Shown piece by piece: positions 21,551-32,128 of a DNA stretch of 64,000 bases. The DNA is from Gymnothorax reevesii (taxonomy: Eukaryota > Chordata > Actinopteri > Anguilliformes > Muraenidae), in the NCBI GenBank assembly GCA_029721435.1, contig CM056578.1:14569411-14633410 (forward strand), written 5' to 3'. The notes under the pieces are model-generated. The model was not told the origin of the DNA, searched no databases, and was given only the letters and a program-made list of their open reading frames with translations. The position numbers and the translations under genes are program-made. Each line of letters begins with the position of its first letter. Within the stretch, counting starts at the first letter, position 1.

Positions 21551-22282
21551 CATCCAAAGGAAATACCTAGTAAGTCACATTTTGGCCGAAAATGAGTTCT
21601 TCGCATCATAATAAAGAGTTTTTATTGGCAAAATGTCTACCCACGCATCAAAACCACAGAGGCAAAACATAAGTACACAACTTAGTTAAGTATCTCAAGG
21701 TAAAACCCAGTAAGATTTGCTACGATGATGTTGAGATGAGACCACTGATTACATCTATGACCAAAGCTTTGTCTCAGAAATGAAATTCATATATTTAGTT
21801 TTTTTTACTGGTTGATACTGCTTGCAACAACTCGATCAGTCTTGGCACTGACTGGACATTTCCAACTGATAAAATGAAATAAAACGTATTATTCCATCAA
21901 TGCTCCTATTTGAGCATTGAGAAATTTCTATAAATTGTTCTTTATTAATTTATTCTTCATTCGTTTACTCCAAAAACAAGATGTACAACATCATTGCTGG
22001 TGAAACTGACAGATGTAACTGCTCAAAACTGACTTACTAGGTTTTATCATTGCGTTCTTGCAGATATTCTGATGGTATTACATAGTAAGTCACATCAAAT
22101 CCTGTGATGTAACATAGTTTTTGATAACTCTCAAAAGTATTTCAGAGCAGTTGATAAAAAGGGTTTTCCATCACCAAACCTCTCAAAGGTATCATTCCTA
22201 ATCTTAATGCAGGGGCTGGAAATTGAACCCCATTTTCTTCCAAACTATCAAAATGTGACTTACTAGGTATTTCCTTTGGATG
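21551..22282. mobile_element. Unclassified element with 34-bp perfect inverted repeats
   Basis: The sequence at 21551-21584 (CATCCAAAGGAAATACC then TAGTAAGTCACATTTTG) is repeated exactly in inverted orientation at 22249-22282. Inside are further short copies of the same core, AGTAAG or its complement, at about 21706, 22031 and 22082 (GTAAGTCACAT, GACTTACTAGG). No target duplication is convincing and no protein domain is seen, so it could be a nonautonomous DNA transposon or another kind of palindromic unit of 732 bp. Confidence 0.7.
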
Positions 22283-22424
22283 CTAGAAGTGTGCAATACG
22301 CAGATGCGCCTAAGTAAATAATTGGCTGATTGGCTATCAATTTGAGTACTTTGGAGGATAAAATGGTTCGCTGAATTCATCGATGGAGGAATCTCAGCAT
22401 AAATCCACGGTAGGGAACGACGCA

Positions 22425-22474
22425 TTTTTGATATGTGATGACCATAATTGATTGTAGAATGAAATAGTATCAAT
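22425..22474 (+). repeat. Dispersed repeat A, part left of the hAT insertion
   Basis: ATAATTGATTGTAGAATGAA and neighbours match, in reverse, 63057-63110 (about 50 bp, diverged). It is continuous in that copy with the part now found right of the hAT element at 23774. Confidence 0.55.
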
Positions 22475-23773
22475 TAGGGATGTCTCAATATATTGTGGCA
22501 CGATATATCGCAATAGAGAAAATGGCCACGGTTATCATTCATAAGCTTTTCCACGTTCTATCATGCGACAATAGTCATGTGATGTTACGGAAGTTAGTGT
22601 AAAGCCCCACTAAACAATACCAAGGACAAACATTGCAGTGGGTTGAAGGTTTCACATGTTCTTCACATTCTTCGTGGGAAGAATTCAGATGCCATCCCGA
22701 TCCGCCGCCCACACACAGGCCTAAGCGGGCGGAACGAGGTGGAATGTGATTCTCCCGAACTCACCTTTGCGTGTCAGATCTTGAAAAAAGAGAAGAAGAG
22801 AAGAGCCCCTTCCGGTTCGAATCTCTTGCCTTTAAGCACCCAAAACCACACCTCCGATCAAGACGGAGGAAGGGATGGCCGAATCTGGGTTTTACTCACT
22901 GAGGTGATAAGAATATTTTGCAAAGAGTGGTGAGCGAAATCTGACCAAACAGGATGATCCATAATTTCAAGGGAAATGAAACGTGCCCCATTATTTTTTC
23001 ATTGATTTATATTTAGAAAGTGAGTGTATTAAAGAGAGTTGCTGCTTTGCCGTGATAAACTGAGCATCCGACACTCCAACTGAAGTAATGATTTGTGATC
23101 AGCCTGGCTTGAACGGCTGTATTGCTGCTTTGATTCAATTTTACAATGTGAATCCTTGAATCATTTTATAATAAATATTTCATGAATAATATAGAGTTGT
23201 CTGCACATTTTATTTAGCATAATTAGATTAAAATACACGTTGACAGAATGATAAGAGTGAAAGCACGTGTTACAGAGGCTATTTTGCTCAGATATGAATA
23301 CAGGAATACCTTGCAATTTTGGCTTGTTCTTTGGTGTGCCTTGGGCACAAAAATTTTGAAAACCACTGCGCCAGGACATACTTCCACACAAGGTCACATT
23401 AAAGCTGCTGTTGGTAAGTCTTATCAAAGTAACTGTCTATCTGCATCTCTGCCACAAGCGTACCATCTGAGAGGGCACTCAGTGCAATTGGGCACATTCT
23501 CTCTCCCCATTGGAGCCGACTCACAGTGGGGCATGTCAACATGCTCTCCTTCCTGCACAACAACCTGGACTAAAAGGGAATGTTAAAAATATTGTTTTGT
23601 TTCATTAAAGTATTTACTTTAAAATACTCGTGTGTTTTTTCTTTCAATCAGCGTTTATACATTTTATCAGAAGTGTGTGAGATTTCCGTGATTAATATTG
23701 TACTGCGATATCGTGATATAAATTGCAAAATTGTATCGTATCGTTCTGAAAATTTCATATTGTGACATCCCTA
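22475..23773. mobile_element. hAT-type nonautonomous DNA transposon
   Basis: 1299 bp with terminal inverted repeats TAGGGATGTCTCAATAT and TAGGGATGTCACAATAT (reversed) followed by diverged ATATCG/CGATAT-rich subterminal DNA at both ends. The flanking 8-bp duplications are GTATCAAT (22467-22474) and GCATCAAT (23774-23781), one mismatch apart, as for hAT elements. A related locus at 63.06 kb has the same flanks joined around a single ATCAAT, an empty site. The interior has no transposase motif; the frame 22643-22933 is not recognisable. Confidence 0.85.
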
Positions 23774-24135
23774 GCATCAATACCATGTTTAATTTTTGCT
23801 TCAGAAAACCAATGTTTTTTAACTACTAATTGGGATACCATTGGCTCACTATAGCTGAAGTGGTTGGTACAGAGGACAACATTCTTTTCTGTCACAAAAG
23901 ATATTTTTTTCGAACTGCTGGATTGATTCTATGGGCAAGTTTATTAAGCAGTCTGCATATCAGGCTTAGCTGAGGAGTTTAATTCATGCAACTCCTGAAA
24001 AACAGGGATGGGACTGAACTCGATCATATTCTAAACCATGTTCGAGCACGGCTTGCTAGTGAATATTTTAATAACTGATCCGGGTATCCCATCTAGTGAT
24101 AGAAAAGTGTAACTGCATGCATAAATACAGCAGTT
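23774..24135 (+). repeat. Dispersed repeat A, main copy
   Basis: Shares collinear blocks, in inverted orientation, with 62820-63060 (ACCATTGGCTCACT, GAAGTGGTTG, TACAGAGGACAAC) and with 60760-60955 (AACTCCTGAAAAACAGGGAT, TTCTAAACCATGTT-like, CGGCTTGC, ATCTAGTG). Together they outline an element of about 410 bp once the hAT insertion is removed. Non-coding; family unknown to me. Confidence 0.75.
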
Positions 24136-24490
24136 CCACGTCCGCTGGCGTCTACATCTGTACAGAGGGGTTAAGGAGGACATGAAACATACAGACAATA
24201 CACGTCTATGAACAGGATTGCTGCATGAGGGGAAAAGTTAGTCTCCACAGTAATTTTAAGAGAAGTGCTGAGCAATGTAGTTTATACTTTCACTTTTGCT
24301 GTGAAAGGAGAAGGAGAGTGTAGTGGGCTGTTATTCAGGGGTCCCGTTCCTGGCTTAACTGGAAGAGGATATCAATGATGACATGGTGTGTGGAAGTTGA
24401 ATCTGCTCTTTCAAAATTCTTGCCAAGCAACACTCTGTGTGCCAATGATTTTTCTGCCCATTATCAGGCCTGCTTATTTCAGGTCAGAGT

Positions 24491-24945
24491 CTGGGTGTCA
24501 TGGTTTGAGAGCTTTGAGAGCTCTGTTTGTTACTCTTGACCGGGACGATATCGTTTTGCTCCCTATTGGATTCCTGGGCCAGCTGGCAGTAATTGGGGGC
24601 GTTGCCCGGACTCTATTTAAGCTCCAGTTTCGCCTCGCGTTCCTTGCTAGAGTGTCAGTGCATCTTTGGCATTTTAGTTTAGCCAGTAAGGTCTCTTGAG
24701 AGATTATTGTTAGGGACTTAGCTGCCTAACAGGATGAGTGTGAGTGAGTAAGGGAATCTTTGATTTATTTCCCTTTTGTTTTCCTCAAGCTCGCTTGTTT
24801 TCTACCATGGACGGCGTCTGGTCCGTTGGTAGCGCGAGCTCCGTTATTTCTATCTGTTTTTAGTCTCTCTTCACGCTGTGAGGCTTGCCTTTTTAATATT
24901 TGGCCGCTGGTCTTGACGTCCACCTTCAGCAGCAATCACACTGGG
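24491..24945 (+). mobile_element. Solo LTR of a second type, with CTGGG duplication
   Basis: The LTR proper is 24496-24940 (445 bp): it opens TGTCATGGTTTGAG and closes AGCAATCACA, with CTGGG duplicated at 24491-24495 and 24941-24945. TATTTAAG at 24614-24621 gives a plus-strand orientation. It is unrelated by eye to LTR copies A-C apart from the general plan. It sits at the edge of a reversed SINE copy, so it integrated in or next to that repeat. No coding region adjoins it. Confidence 0.88.
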
Positions 24946-25220
24946 ATGGGCTGGAGCCCGGTCCAGCATCCAATGAGCGGGAAGCAGGGACACAGCCTGG
25001 ACCGTTTACGAGTCTATTGCAGGATACTCAAACCATTCACTTATACACTCATATTTAAAGGCAATTAAGTCTCCAGATGGTCAACCATGCCTTTCTTTGG
25101 GAGGAAACCACAGCACCTGGAGAAACCCCTCTTAGCACGGGCAGAACTTGTGAACTCCACTCACTAAGGTCTCTGGCAAGATTCTAACCCACAATCTTCT
25201 TCATTTGAGGTGTCAGAGCT
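24946..25220 (-). repeat. SINE copy, minus strand
   Basis: Reverse-complement match to the SINE at 47960-48306: GGGCTGGAGCC with CCAGCATCCAATG, then GGGAGGAAACCACAGCACC, AGCACGGGCAGAAC and GTGAACTCCACTCACTAAGG. It is strongly diverged and its promoter half is decayed. Ends near TCAGAGCTACACACAGCACTG, the reversed head of the SINE. Confidence 0.8.
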
Positions 25221-25447
25221 ACACACAGCACTGTCGTATCACACGAGAAGGGCAGAAAAAAAGAGAGCTCCCATTTCATCTGTTGGAGTCATATTCTGTG
25301 AGGTTCCCGGAGATGATATCATGAGAGAAGAATCTGACGTTTGATCCCATTTTGGGATAAATAACCGTCAGAAATAGCAATAAGTCTTTTGATCATATTC
25401 AGGGTGAAAAACAAAGTAACCGCACCGTAAGCTTGGATCTTGGATTT

Positions 25448-25450
<3 letters not shown>

Positions 25451-25486
<36 letters not shown>
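25451..25486. repeat. (AG)18 microsatellite
   Basis: Perfect dinucleotide run. On the minus strand it yields Leu-Ser repeats in an open frame, which is an artefact. Confidence 0.95.
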
Positions 25487-25487
<1 letters not shown>

Positions 25488-25788
25488 CAGAGCTGGAGAG
25501 AAAGGAAAGGAGATGGCAGGGACAGATAGGAAGGGGGGGATACAGAAATAAAGAGGTTTAGAGAGAGAAAGCAAGAATTAGAGATGGAGAACAATTCGCA
25601 TTGTATTCAGTTTCTGAAACATTTGTCATTCAAATGATTCCTTTATGTTAATGCTGAGGCAAATATAATTGATACGATAATTTTATTGCTGTCTGAGATT
25701 TAATCTTTATGATTTATGGGGTGGAATGGTTCCTAAGAACCGCATAGCATGGCTAACAAAAGAGGATCAACGGAGAAAAAAATTTTAA

Positions 25789-25804
25789 GGGGGGGGGGGG
25801 GGGG
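25789..25804. repeat. G16 homopolymer
   Basis: Sixteen consecutive G, capable of quadruplex formation on the plus strand. Length may be unreliable in sequencing. Confidence 0.85.
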
Positions 25805-26269
25805 CTGTTACGTCTCTCATCTCCCTCTCTTCATTTTTCTGAATTAGTCCAGTAATCAAAGTGACAAAATGGAGTCGCAAACATCCAATCAATTATCGTC
25901 ACCTCAGCAGTCAGTTACCAGAATAATAATAACAACTTTTATCCTTTGTTTAACTTGTTTGATTTTTTTAAAAATACGTTGCAATCTGAAATACGGAGCA
26001 GGCAATAGCATTGAGACATCTGCACGCTCATCCCAATGCAGGGGATCCAGGGGCACAGAGGGCCCAGCAGCAATTTTTTCTCTACAACACAGAAGTACAG
26101 GCCTGAGCAAGACAAGGGGCGCATCCAAATTCTCATGAACAGGCGGCCTTTTTACCTGCGTCGCCGAAGGCAGCAGGTCTTAGAATGGCTTTTTCATTTC
26201 TGGACGCAAACTCCGAAAAATGCTCGGAGGACAAAAATCTCTTGGGAGAGCGTCAAAATCATCAAATAG

Positions 26270-26500
26270 ATTGGGTGAATTTTTGTCATCCATTGTCTGT
26301 CCATCATTCCGTCCGTCCGGCCGGCCATCCGTCCGAAGTAATGACGTTATTGAAACAACTCAAAAAATAATTAGCCCAGGAAGTTTTTATTTTGGTATGA
26401 TGATGTATCTTCACCAAAGGCAGGTCGCTATCGAAAATGGGCGGGCTGTGTTAAAATCCAAGATGGCTGCCGCCATTTTTGTAAAAACAACGTAATCAAG
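26270..26500 (+). repeat. Dispersed repeat with CCGTCCGTCCG motif
   Basis: TGTCCATCATTCCGTCCGTC followed by CGGCCATCCGTCCG, then AGCCCAGGAAGTTTTTATTT and AAAATCCAAGATGGCTGCCG. The combination (a CGTCCGTC run, then a sentence about 100 bp later ending in CAAGATGGCTGCC) is a recurrent pattern of a fish repeat also seen, diverged, at 34620-34830 with 36372-36560. Not coding. Confidence 0.6.
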
Positions 26501-26654
26501 ATAACGTTAACAGCGTACCAAATAACCACGTACATAGAGGGTACAGCATGTGTGTCAAAAGGTAAACAAAAGTATCACTAAACGTCATGCTAGTTTTAAT
26601 GGTGTCACATTCGATTTTAAATAATAGCTAGTAGCTTTGCGGTAAAGAAAACAC

Positions 26655-26890
26655 AAACTAATTTACACAAATCTGTGCTGCCACACCAGCACGGAAATTA
26701 TAAAGACATTGATTTTTTTAACGTCTTCATTCATGCGCAGAAGAACACGCCTCATAATTTTGTGGTGCAATGCTTAACAATACCATCGAAAATAAATTAG
26801 ATGGTGGCCGATTTTAATTATGGCTAATCGGGAGATGTAAACTGCGAGAGATTTAGGTTATTAAGCATTTAAAGGTGAGGTTTCTGACGA
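26655..26890 (+). repeat. Dispersed repeat B, copy 2
   Basis: Collinear with 6830-7085 as described there. It follows the CCGTCCGTCCG repeat, whereas the first copy follows unrelated sequence. Confidence 0.7.
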
Positions 26891-27131
26891 TCAAATTCAA
26901 AATCAGAAGATTCCCCAAGTAAAAATGTCTGCCCCCTGATATTGAAGCCAATTTGAAGACTCGCTGGTTTAAAAATGCACGGCACTGGATTATTATCAAA
27001 TTAAAATATGCATTTTAGACACTTCAAGAATTCTACTGTCTGCTGAAATGTACTTTGCCAAAGTGCGGTCTCCTCATTCAAACCTTAATCCTTTAGCGCC
27101 GAATGCATTTTCAAGGAATTAAAAATGTAGT

Positions 27132-27250
27132 TATCCTGAGCTGTCGAAAACCTATCATGTGGCAACCAATTTAAAATAGCTCCCGCAGGGAAAGGCTCCC
27201 TGCTGGAGATCTTTTAAACAAGTTGCCACATGATAGGTTTTCAAGAGCAT
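27132..27250. repeat. Foldback element of about 115 bp
   Basis: AAAACCTATCATGTGGCAAC at 27149-27168 pairs with GTTGCCACATGATAGGTTTT at 27222-27241, a perfect 20-bp stem. Inside it, CTCCCGCAGGGA and TCCCTGCTGGAG pair as a second stem. Likely a small nonautonomous DNA element. Confidence 0.75.
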
Positions 27251-27455
27251 CTGACTTTGATATCTTACATCATTGGGCAACTATAGTTGCTCACGGCAAT
27301 GAAAGGGCTAAATCTTTGGGAGATGATAACAAAATTATTTCACAAGATAGGGCATTTTCTTTATTACAGATCTTCTAATAAAAGCAACTGGAACATTTTA
27401 GGCAACATCTGTAAAAAGAGAGGAGGTTCCCGTTAAAGCAAATAAAATCTGAAAT

Positions 27456-27655
27456 ATCTCAGAAGAAGCTATCATGCAGTGCAATGCTACGCATCAAGAA
27501 CAGGCATGCATGTAGTCTCAATCTAAAATCACTATAGAATATGACTTATACAAGAGAATACAGGGAGACGCACTTGCATTAGATAGGCCTTGAAAAGTAA
27601 ACATTGCAGGTTTAAATAAGCTATAGCATGGGGGATGAGAAGATTTTTGGCTCTG
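27456..27655 (+). repeat. Dispersed repeat C, copy 1
   Basis: About 190 bp, collinear with 31944-32128: CTCAGAAGAAGCTATCAT, CAGTGCAATGCTA, GCATGCATGTAGTC, AGAATATGACTT, GGAGACGCACT, ATAGGCCTTGAAAAGTAAAC and GATTTTTGGCT are shared in order. Roughly 80-85% identical by eye. No coding or promoter motif recognised. Confidence 0.8.
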
Positions 27656-29543
27656 CAAGTGCGTCATTCAGAATCAAGCAATGCCACTGACAGCAAGCTC
27701 AGAATACTACTCAACCCTAGTTTGACTGCTCGGCGTGAAATGATTATGCTGTTCTTCCTGCAGACTAGACAAACTCCTTGTGTGAGTGTGACAATCCCAG
27801 TATCATTGACTTCAAGTACAAAATAAATAAATAAATAAAAAGATTAATAGTCACCTTCTGTGATTGATACGTTGCATTCTGCATGCCAAATAAGAGTGTT
27901 TCAGCCAGAGTATAGTCAGTTCCTCAGTATCTCATTGCTTCCAACGACCTTTGCCCCTGTGATTCCAGAAAATAGATTTAAAGGAATATCTTGTGACTGT
28001 ACCTTTTGTTCAACAACTTTTGCTCAAAATGGAGTGCATAGTCTCTCTCTCCCTTCCCCATGAGTTTGTGTGTGCACATGCTTATAAAAGGTGGATGCTG
28101 GTTCACTTCCTTCATGGACTTCTTACGAAATTACTTCTTGCGGGAAACAGCTTTAAATTTTCAAAATGATAAAAAAAAAATTTAGCTGCCTGACCTTGCA
28201 GTACAAATATGTCAAAATTACCATGAGAAAATCTAAGCCAATGGATAAGGCTTGTTACACTTTGAAAAATCATACGCTGTATCCATAGTATGGGTGTATA
28301 ATGTTCTGAACCTTGCTTAATATTCAACAGAAATCAATCATGCAAAAATGTGTCAAATATATAATTTCGATGGAGACAAATGCACTTCTAGAATGGAATA
28401 ATTAGAGGCAGGAGGGCCATGCCATGCAGAGACTTGTTCCAGTCAAACTGTTCATAAGAGCCCACTCATTATTTGACTCAGATATAAGTATCTATACAAG
28501 TGGGAGCTGGTTGAAACAGATGGCAGTATTTCGGAAATATTTTCCCTGTGCATAGCTCTGGTACAATTTTTTGACTACATCTTTGTGTCGTCAAAAAATT
28601 TTTGTGTATGGAGTGAATTAAAAATTAATAAAGGACACAAACAAGACTAAACACTGTGATATCTAGTGCTAACTGCTTGCGATATTATGCTGAATGATGA
28701 CTGAACAAATGAGGGTTCAGGCATTCTTTCAAAAGCAAGCAGCTTTACCATTGTAGAATTTGACTCTTCATGAAAGGGGGATTTCCTTCTTCCTTTGATT
28801 AAGGAAAGGAAAGATTAGATATGAAATTGAGCTTAAAATGATTAGCCATACTTCACACATTAAAAATAAGTTTAATATCTGGAGCAGATACAAGATTTTG
28901 CAATATGCCACACATTTTAGAATAATTATCCTCCCAGATAACATTGTTTTCAACAGTATTTCTAAATTAAAAATTGAAAAGCTCTAGATATGGATGATTA
29001 ACACAGATAATTTTAAGAATGAATCGGCTAAAATATAGCAGGCCTTATTAACTAATTTATTTATTTACTCACATTATGCACTATTAAACAATAATTTAAA
29101 GTCATAAGTGGTCTTGTATTCCAGAAAGAAGGCATTTGCATTTGATCTGCTTTAACCAAGGCTGCATTGGACAACTCAAAAGTAGTAGGTAAGACAAAAA
29201 CAAAAGACACATCAATTAACTTTAGTTAATGCCATAATAAGCATACTTACAGTCAAATTTCAAATAGTGAGAGATTAAAATAAAATAAAATCTGTAAATG
29301 GCATTTTTATGATTCTTAATCAAACGTCTTACTCGACTGCGGCGATTCCTTTAACTTGTGGTGCACGAGTCCCACTTTAATGTATCAGCAGGCGGTAGTA
29401 GATAAAATATCGGAAGTATCTAAACGACAGTGAAAAAGCATTGACGCGTCATGTTCCCATGATGAATTAACGGGCCGTCAAGGCTGTGTCCCTGAATTTC
29501 ACCTATTGTCAGCACCTCTGTGACCCCTCGTGAGGAAGAGGTG
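27656..29543. other. Unassigned AT-rich sequence
   Basis: Includes an (AATA)-type microsatellite near 27821-27842 and an A9 tract near 28170. No gene, LTR or inverted-repeat element recognised. Confidence 0.45.
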
Positions 29544-29551
29544 GTTTAGAT

Positions 29552-30265
29552 CAGAGGTAGTCGATGTTGTTCGTATGCTGGCTTTTGCTCCAACCATAAT
29601 TGTAATTACAGGATTTTAACAGGCTGTTAATGTGTCTTAATTAGGTGCACTTCATGTTTAGATTTGTTTGCAACAATCTTTAGCCAAATTGTTACAGAAA
29701 CATCCATACATGCCATGAAGAATAAAATACCCTTGAAGATAATGTATTTATCTCTAAATTGCAAGTCATTTCAAGTAATGTAACATTTTAAACAGATCAA
29801 ATCATACACTGAAGAAATCCATAAACCCAAATTAGGCTGCTGGACACAAGTTTTATAAGTTCTTTCAAAAAACTTTATGTGAACTTAATTAGATAAACAT
29901 AACACAAAACTAGTTTGACTCTGTTTGTTGAATAAATTTGTCATTATATGCCAATTAGTTTTAACCAGTTAGGAGCCTACTACGTCTTTAATTTGATTGG
30001 TTACATTGTTTCATTGTTCATGCTGTTACTTCCGATACAAAGCAATATGAGTATGGTATTTTTTTTATTTTTCATTCATACTGGCAAACATGGATATTTA
30101 TGTTAACATGTGGGTTAAGAAGGGAAATAATTGCTGTAAACATTAAATGCACCCAACTAAGACATATAAACAACTTGTAAAATCCGGCAATTACAATGGT
30201 GGTTGGAACAAAAATCAACATACAATAGGCCATCAGGAACAAGGTTGCATACCACTGCTTTTAAA
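29552..30265. mobile_element. hAT-like short element, 8-bp duplication
   Basis: Ends are imperfect inverted repeats: left CAGAGGTAGTCGATGTTG, with CTCCAACCATAATTGTAATTAC further in; right, reversed, CAGTGGTATGCAACCTTG, with TTCCAACCACCATTGTAATT. GTTTAGAT occurs exactly at 29544-29551 and 30266-30273, an 8-bp duplication; on the right it lies 8 bases beyond the expected CAG terminus, so CTTTTAAA is extra. No transposase inside. Confidence 0.7.
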
Positions 30266-30355
30266 GTTTAGATAATAGATGGATGGATGATGGATGGATC
30301 TACTTGTCATTCCAATTAATTTGACTGCTAATAAGAAACATGTGTCTGTTTAATG

Positions 30356-30557
30356 CAGGGGTGTCAAACTGACCCGCAAACGGGCCAAGAGGCTGCAGGT
30401 CTTCAATCCTACCAAGCAAAAGCTCACCTGAAAGCACTGATTTAATCAACTGATCTAGGCCTGCACAACTGATTAGTTGTATCAGGTGCGCTTCTGCATT
30501 GTTGGAGTGAAAACCTGCAGCCTCTTGGCCCGTTTACGGGTCAGTTTGACACCCCTG
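30356..30557. mobile_element. hAT-type MITE, perfect 8-bp duplication
   Basis: 202 bp. The ends CAGGGGTGTCAAACTGACCC and its inverse continue for about 44 bp (through GGGCCAAGAGGCTGCAGGT) with few mismatches. GTTTAATG is duplicated at 30348-30355 and 30558-30565. CAGGGGTGTCAAACT ends and 8-bp duplications are typical of hAT nonautonomous elements. No coding capacity. Confidence 0.93.
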
Positions 30558-30565
30558 GTTTAATG

Positions 30566-31943
30566 GAAGACTAACCAGAAACACTTCGTGAGAACAAAAT
30601 GCCGAAGGGGCAAAATGGTGCCTGATTTGCAGGTACAACGGTCTCAAAACTGGCAACATTATGTAAGGTGACAAGGGGAAATAGCCTAATGAAGCCAGCA
30701 TTTATGGCAGTTCTTTTGATGATTTGTATCCATAGTGCCACTGATTGTGTGCTTGTGAAATCCGAAGGAATTCCCCCCATGTACTGGGGCGGTACTGACA
30801 ACAGTTTCCTTTGATTCGAGCTGCATTATTCTCAAGCTGCTGGATCCCTGTACGGTAATTCATCTTGTGCTGTGCTATTACCTGGGCTTTTGTGTGCCTG
30901 GAGTCCAAGCCCTATCGTACAGCTGTCGTGGGAGGAACTGGCTCGCACGCAACCGGCAGCAACATGGCTGACTAACGGGAGCTGCTGAAAGTATTGATAA
31001 GGGTTGTTATTGGAATTCTGAGATACGCTTTCTCTAGTAGCCACTCAAGGATTCCAGCTCAGTTTCTGTTATCGGGCTGTTCCGTGCTCATGACATTATC
31101 GCACCTGATTGATGTCTTTGCGCACCTGCCCTGAAAATGCAATAATTTTTGAGGCTGATGACCACGAAAATTCTCTGGGGGCAGACTGTCAACATACATG
31201 GGCCCCAGGCTAAAATTTTGCAAACTCCCTTTTGAGTAGTAATACCCCAAAATATATCACAAGGGTGGGTGCAATCCTCGATGAATGTGAGTGTTTGTGT
31301 GCGTGCTGGTGTGCGTGTGTATGTGTTGGCGGCTGGTGGTTCCATTAGACAGATGGAGCTCATAGAGACTGAGTCAGCCTTAGGCAGTTTCCCACGTCGC
31401 CTAGCCCAGAAACTCACTCCTGATACAGATTCAGCCTCCAGTGGTCCACATTTTATTTCTACATTTTTATAAATGTTTTTATTCACGCTGTGCCCCATAT
31501 GTGCCCATTTTCCTTCTTGTATGTACAGCATTTAGAGAGGGATATGACTCGCACACGCAATCAGAGACCTGGTCAGCAGGATAAATCTCACTGTGCAAAC
31601 AGTGTACGTCCAAAAAAAAAAAAAACCCTTGAGTGGGGTGTTTGAGTATGGAAATAAGAACTGATAGTGCTAATGCGGCCAAACCGCCAGCCAGCGTGAG
31701 AGGGAAATTAACCTACTAAGACCTAATACCTGGCCCTGACATTATGTGATTACATTTCCATAATTGCCTTTTTAAGCGGGCCTCTGATCTGGTGCTGGCA
31801 CTATCGGAGGAGCATGAGAAATCCCCACAGCCTGGCTAAAGCATGATGGGAATACGGGATCCGGTCCCTCCGTCCTCCGCTGCCCAGGCTTGGGTGCTTC
31901 TTCACTTTAAATATTCGGCTTCATTTTCCCTCTTCGGGGGCTC
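30566..31943. other. Unassigned sequence
   Basis: Holds a short GT-rich stretch near 31290-31325 and an A13 tract near 31612-31624. Minus-strand frame 31088-31531 lacks known motifs. Nothing else is supported. Confidence 0.4.
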
Positions 31944-32128
31944 AGAAGAAACTATCATTCAGTGCAATGCTAAGCAACAAGAACAGGTATGCATGTAGTC
32001 CAGATCTAAAATTACCATAGAATATGACTTTACACAGGAGAATACGAGGAGACGCACTCATATAGGCCTTGAAAAGTAAACACAGCAGTTTAAAATAAGC
32101 TAAAGCTTGTAGGAGATTTTTGGCTTTG
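31944..32128 (+). repeat. Dispersed repeat C, copy 2
   Basis: Second copy of the sequence at 27456-27655, same orientation, 4.5 kb apart. Adjacent DNA is not shared, so this is a dispersed repeat and not a long tandem duplication. Confidence 0.8.

Noticed and set aside
25319..25594. Leu-Ser repeat protein on the minus strand
   Set aside because: Generated by the (AG)18 microsatellite.
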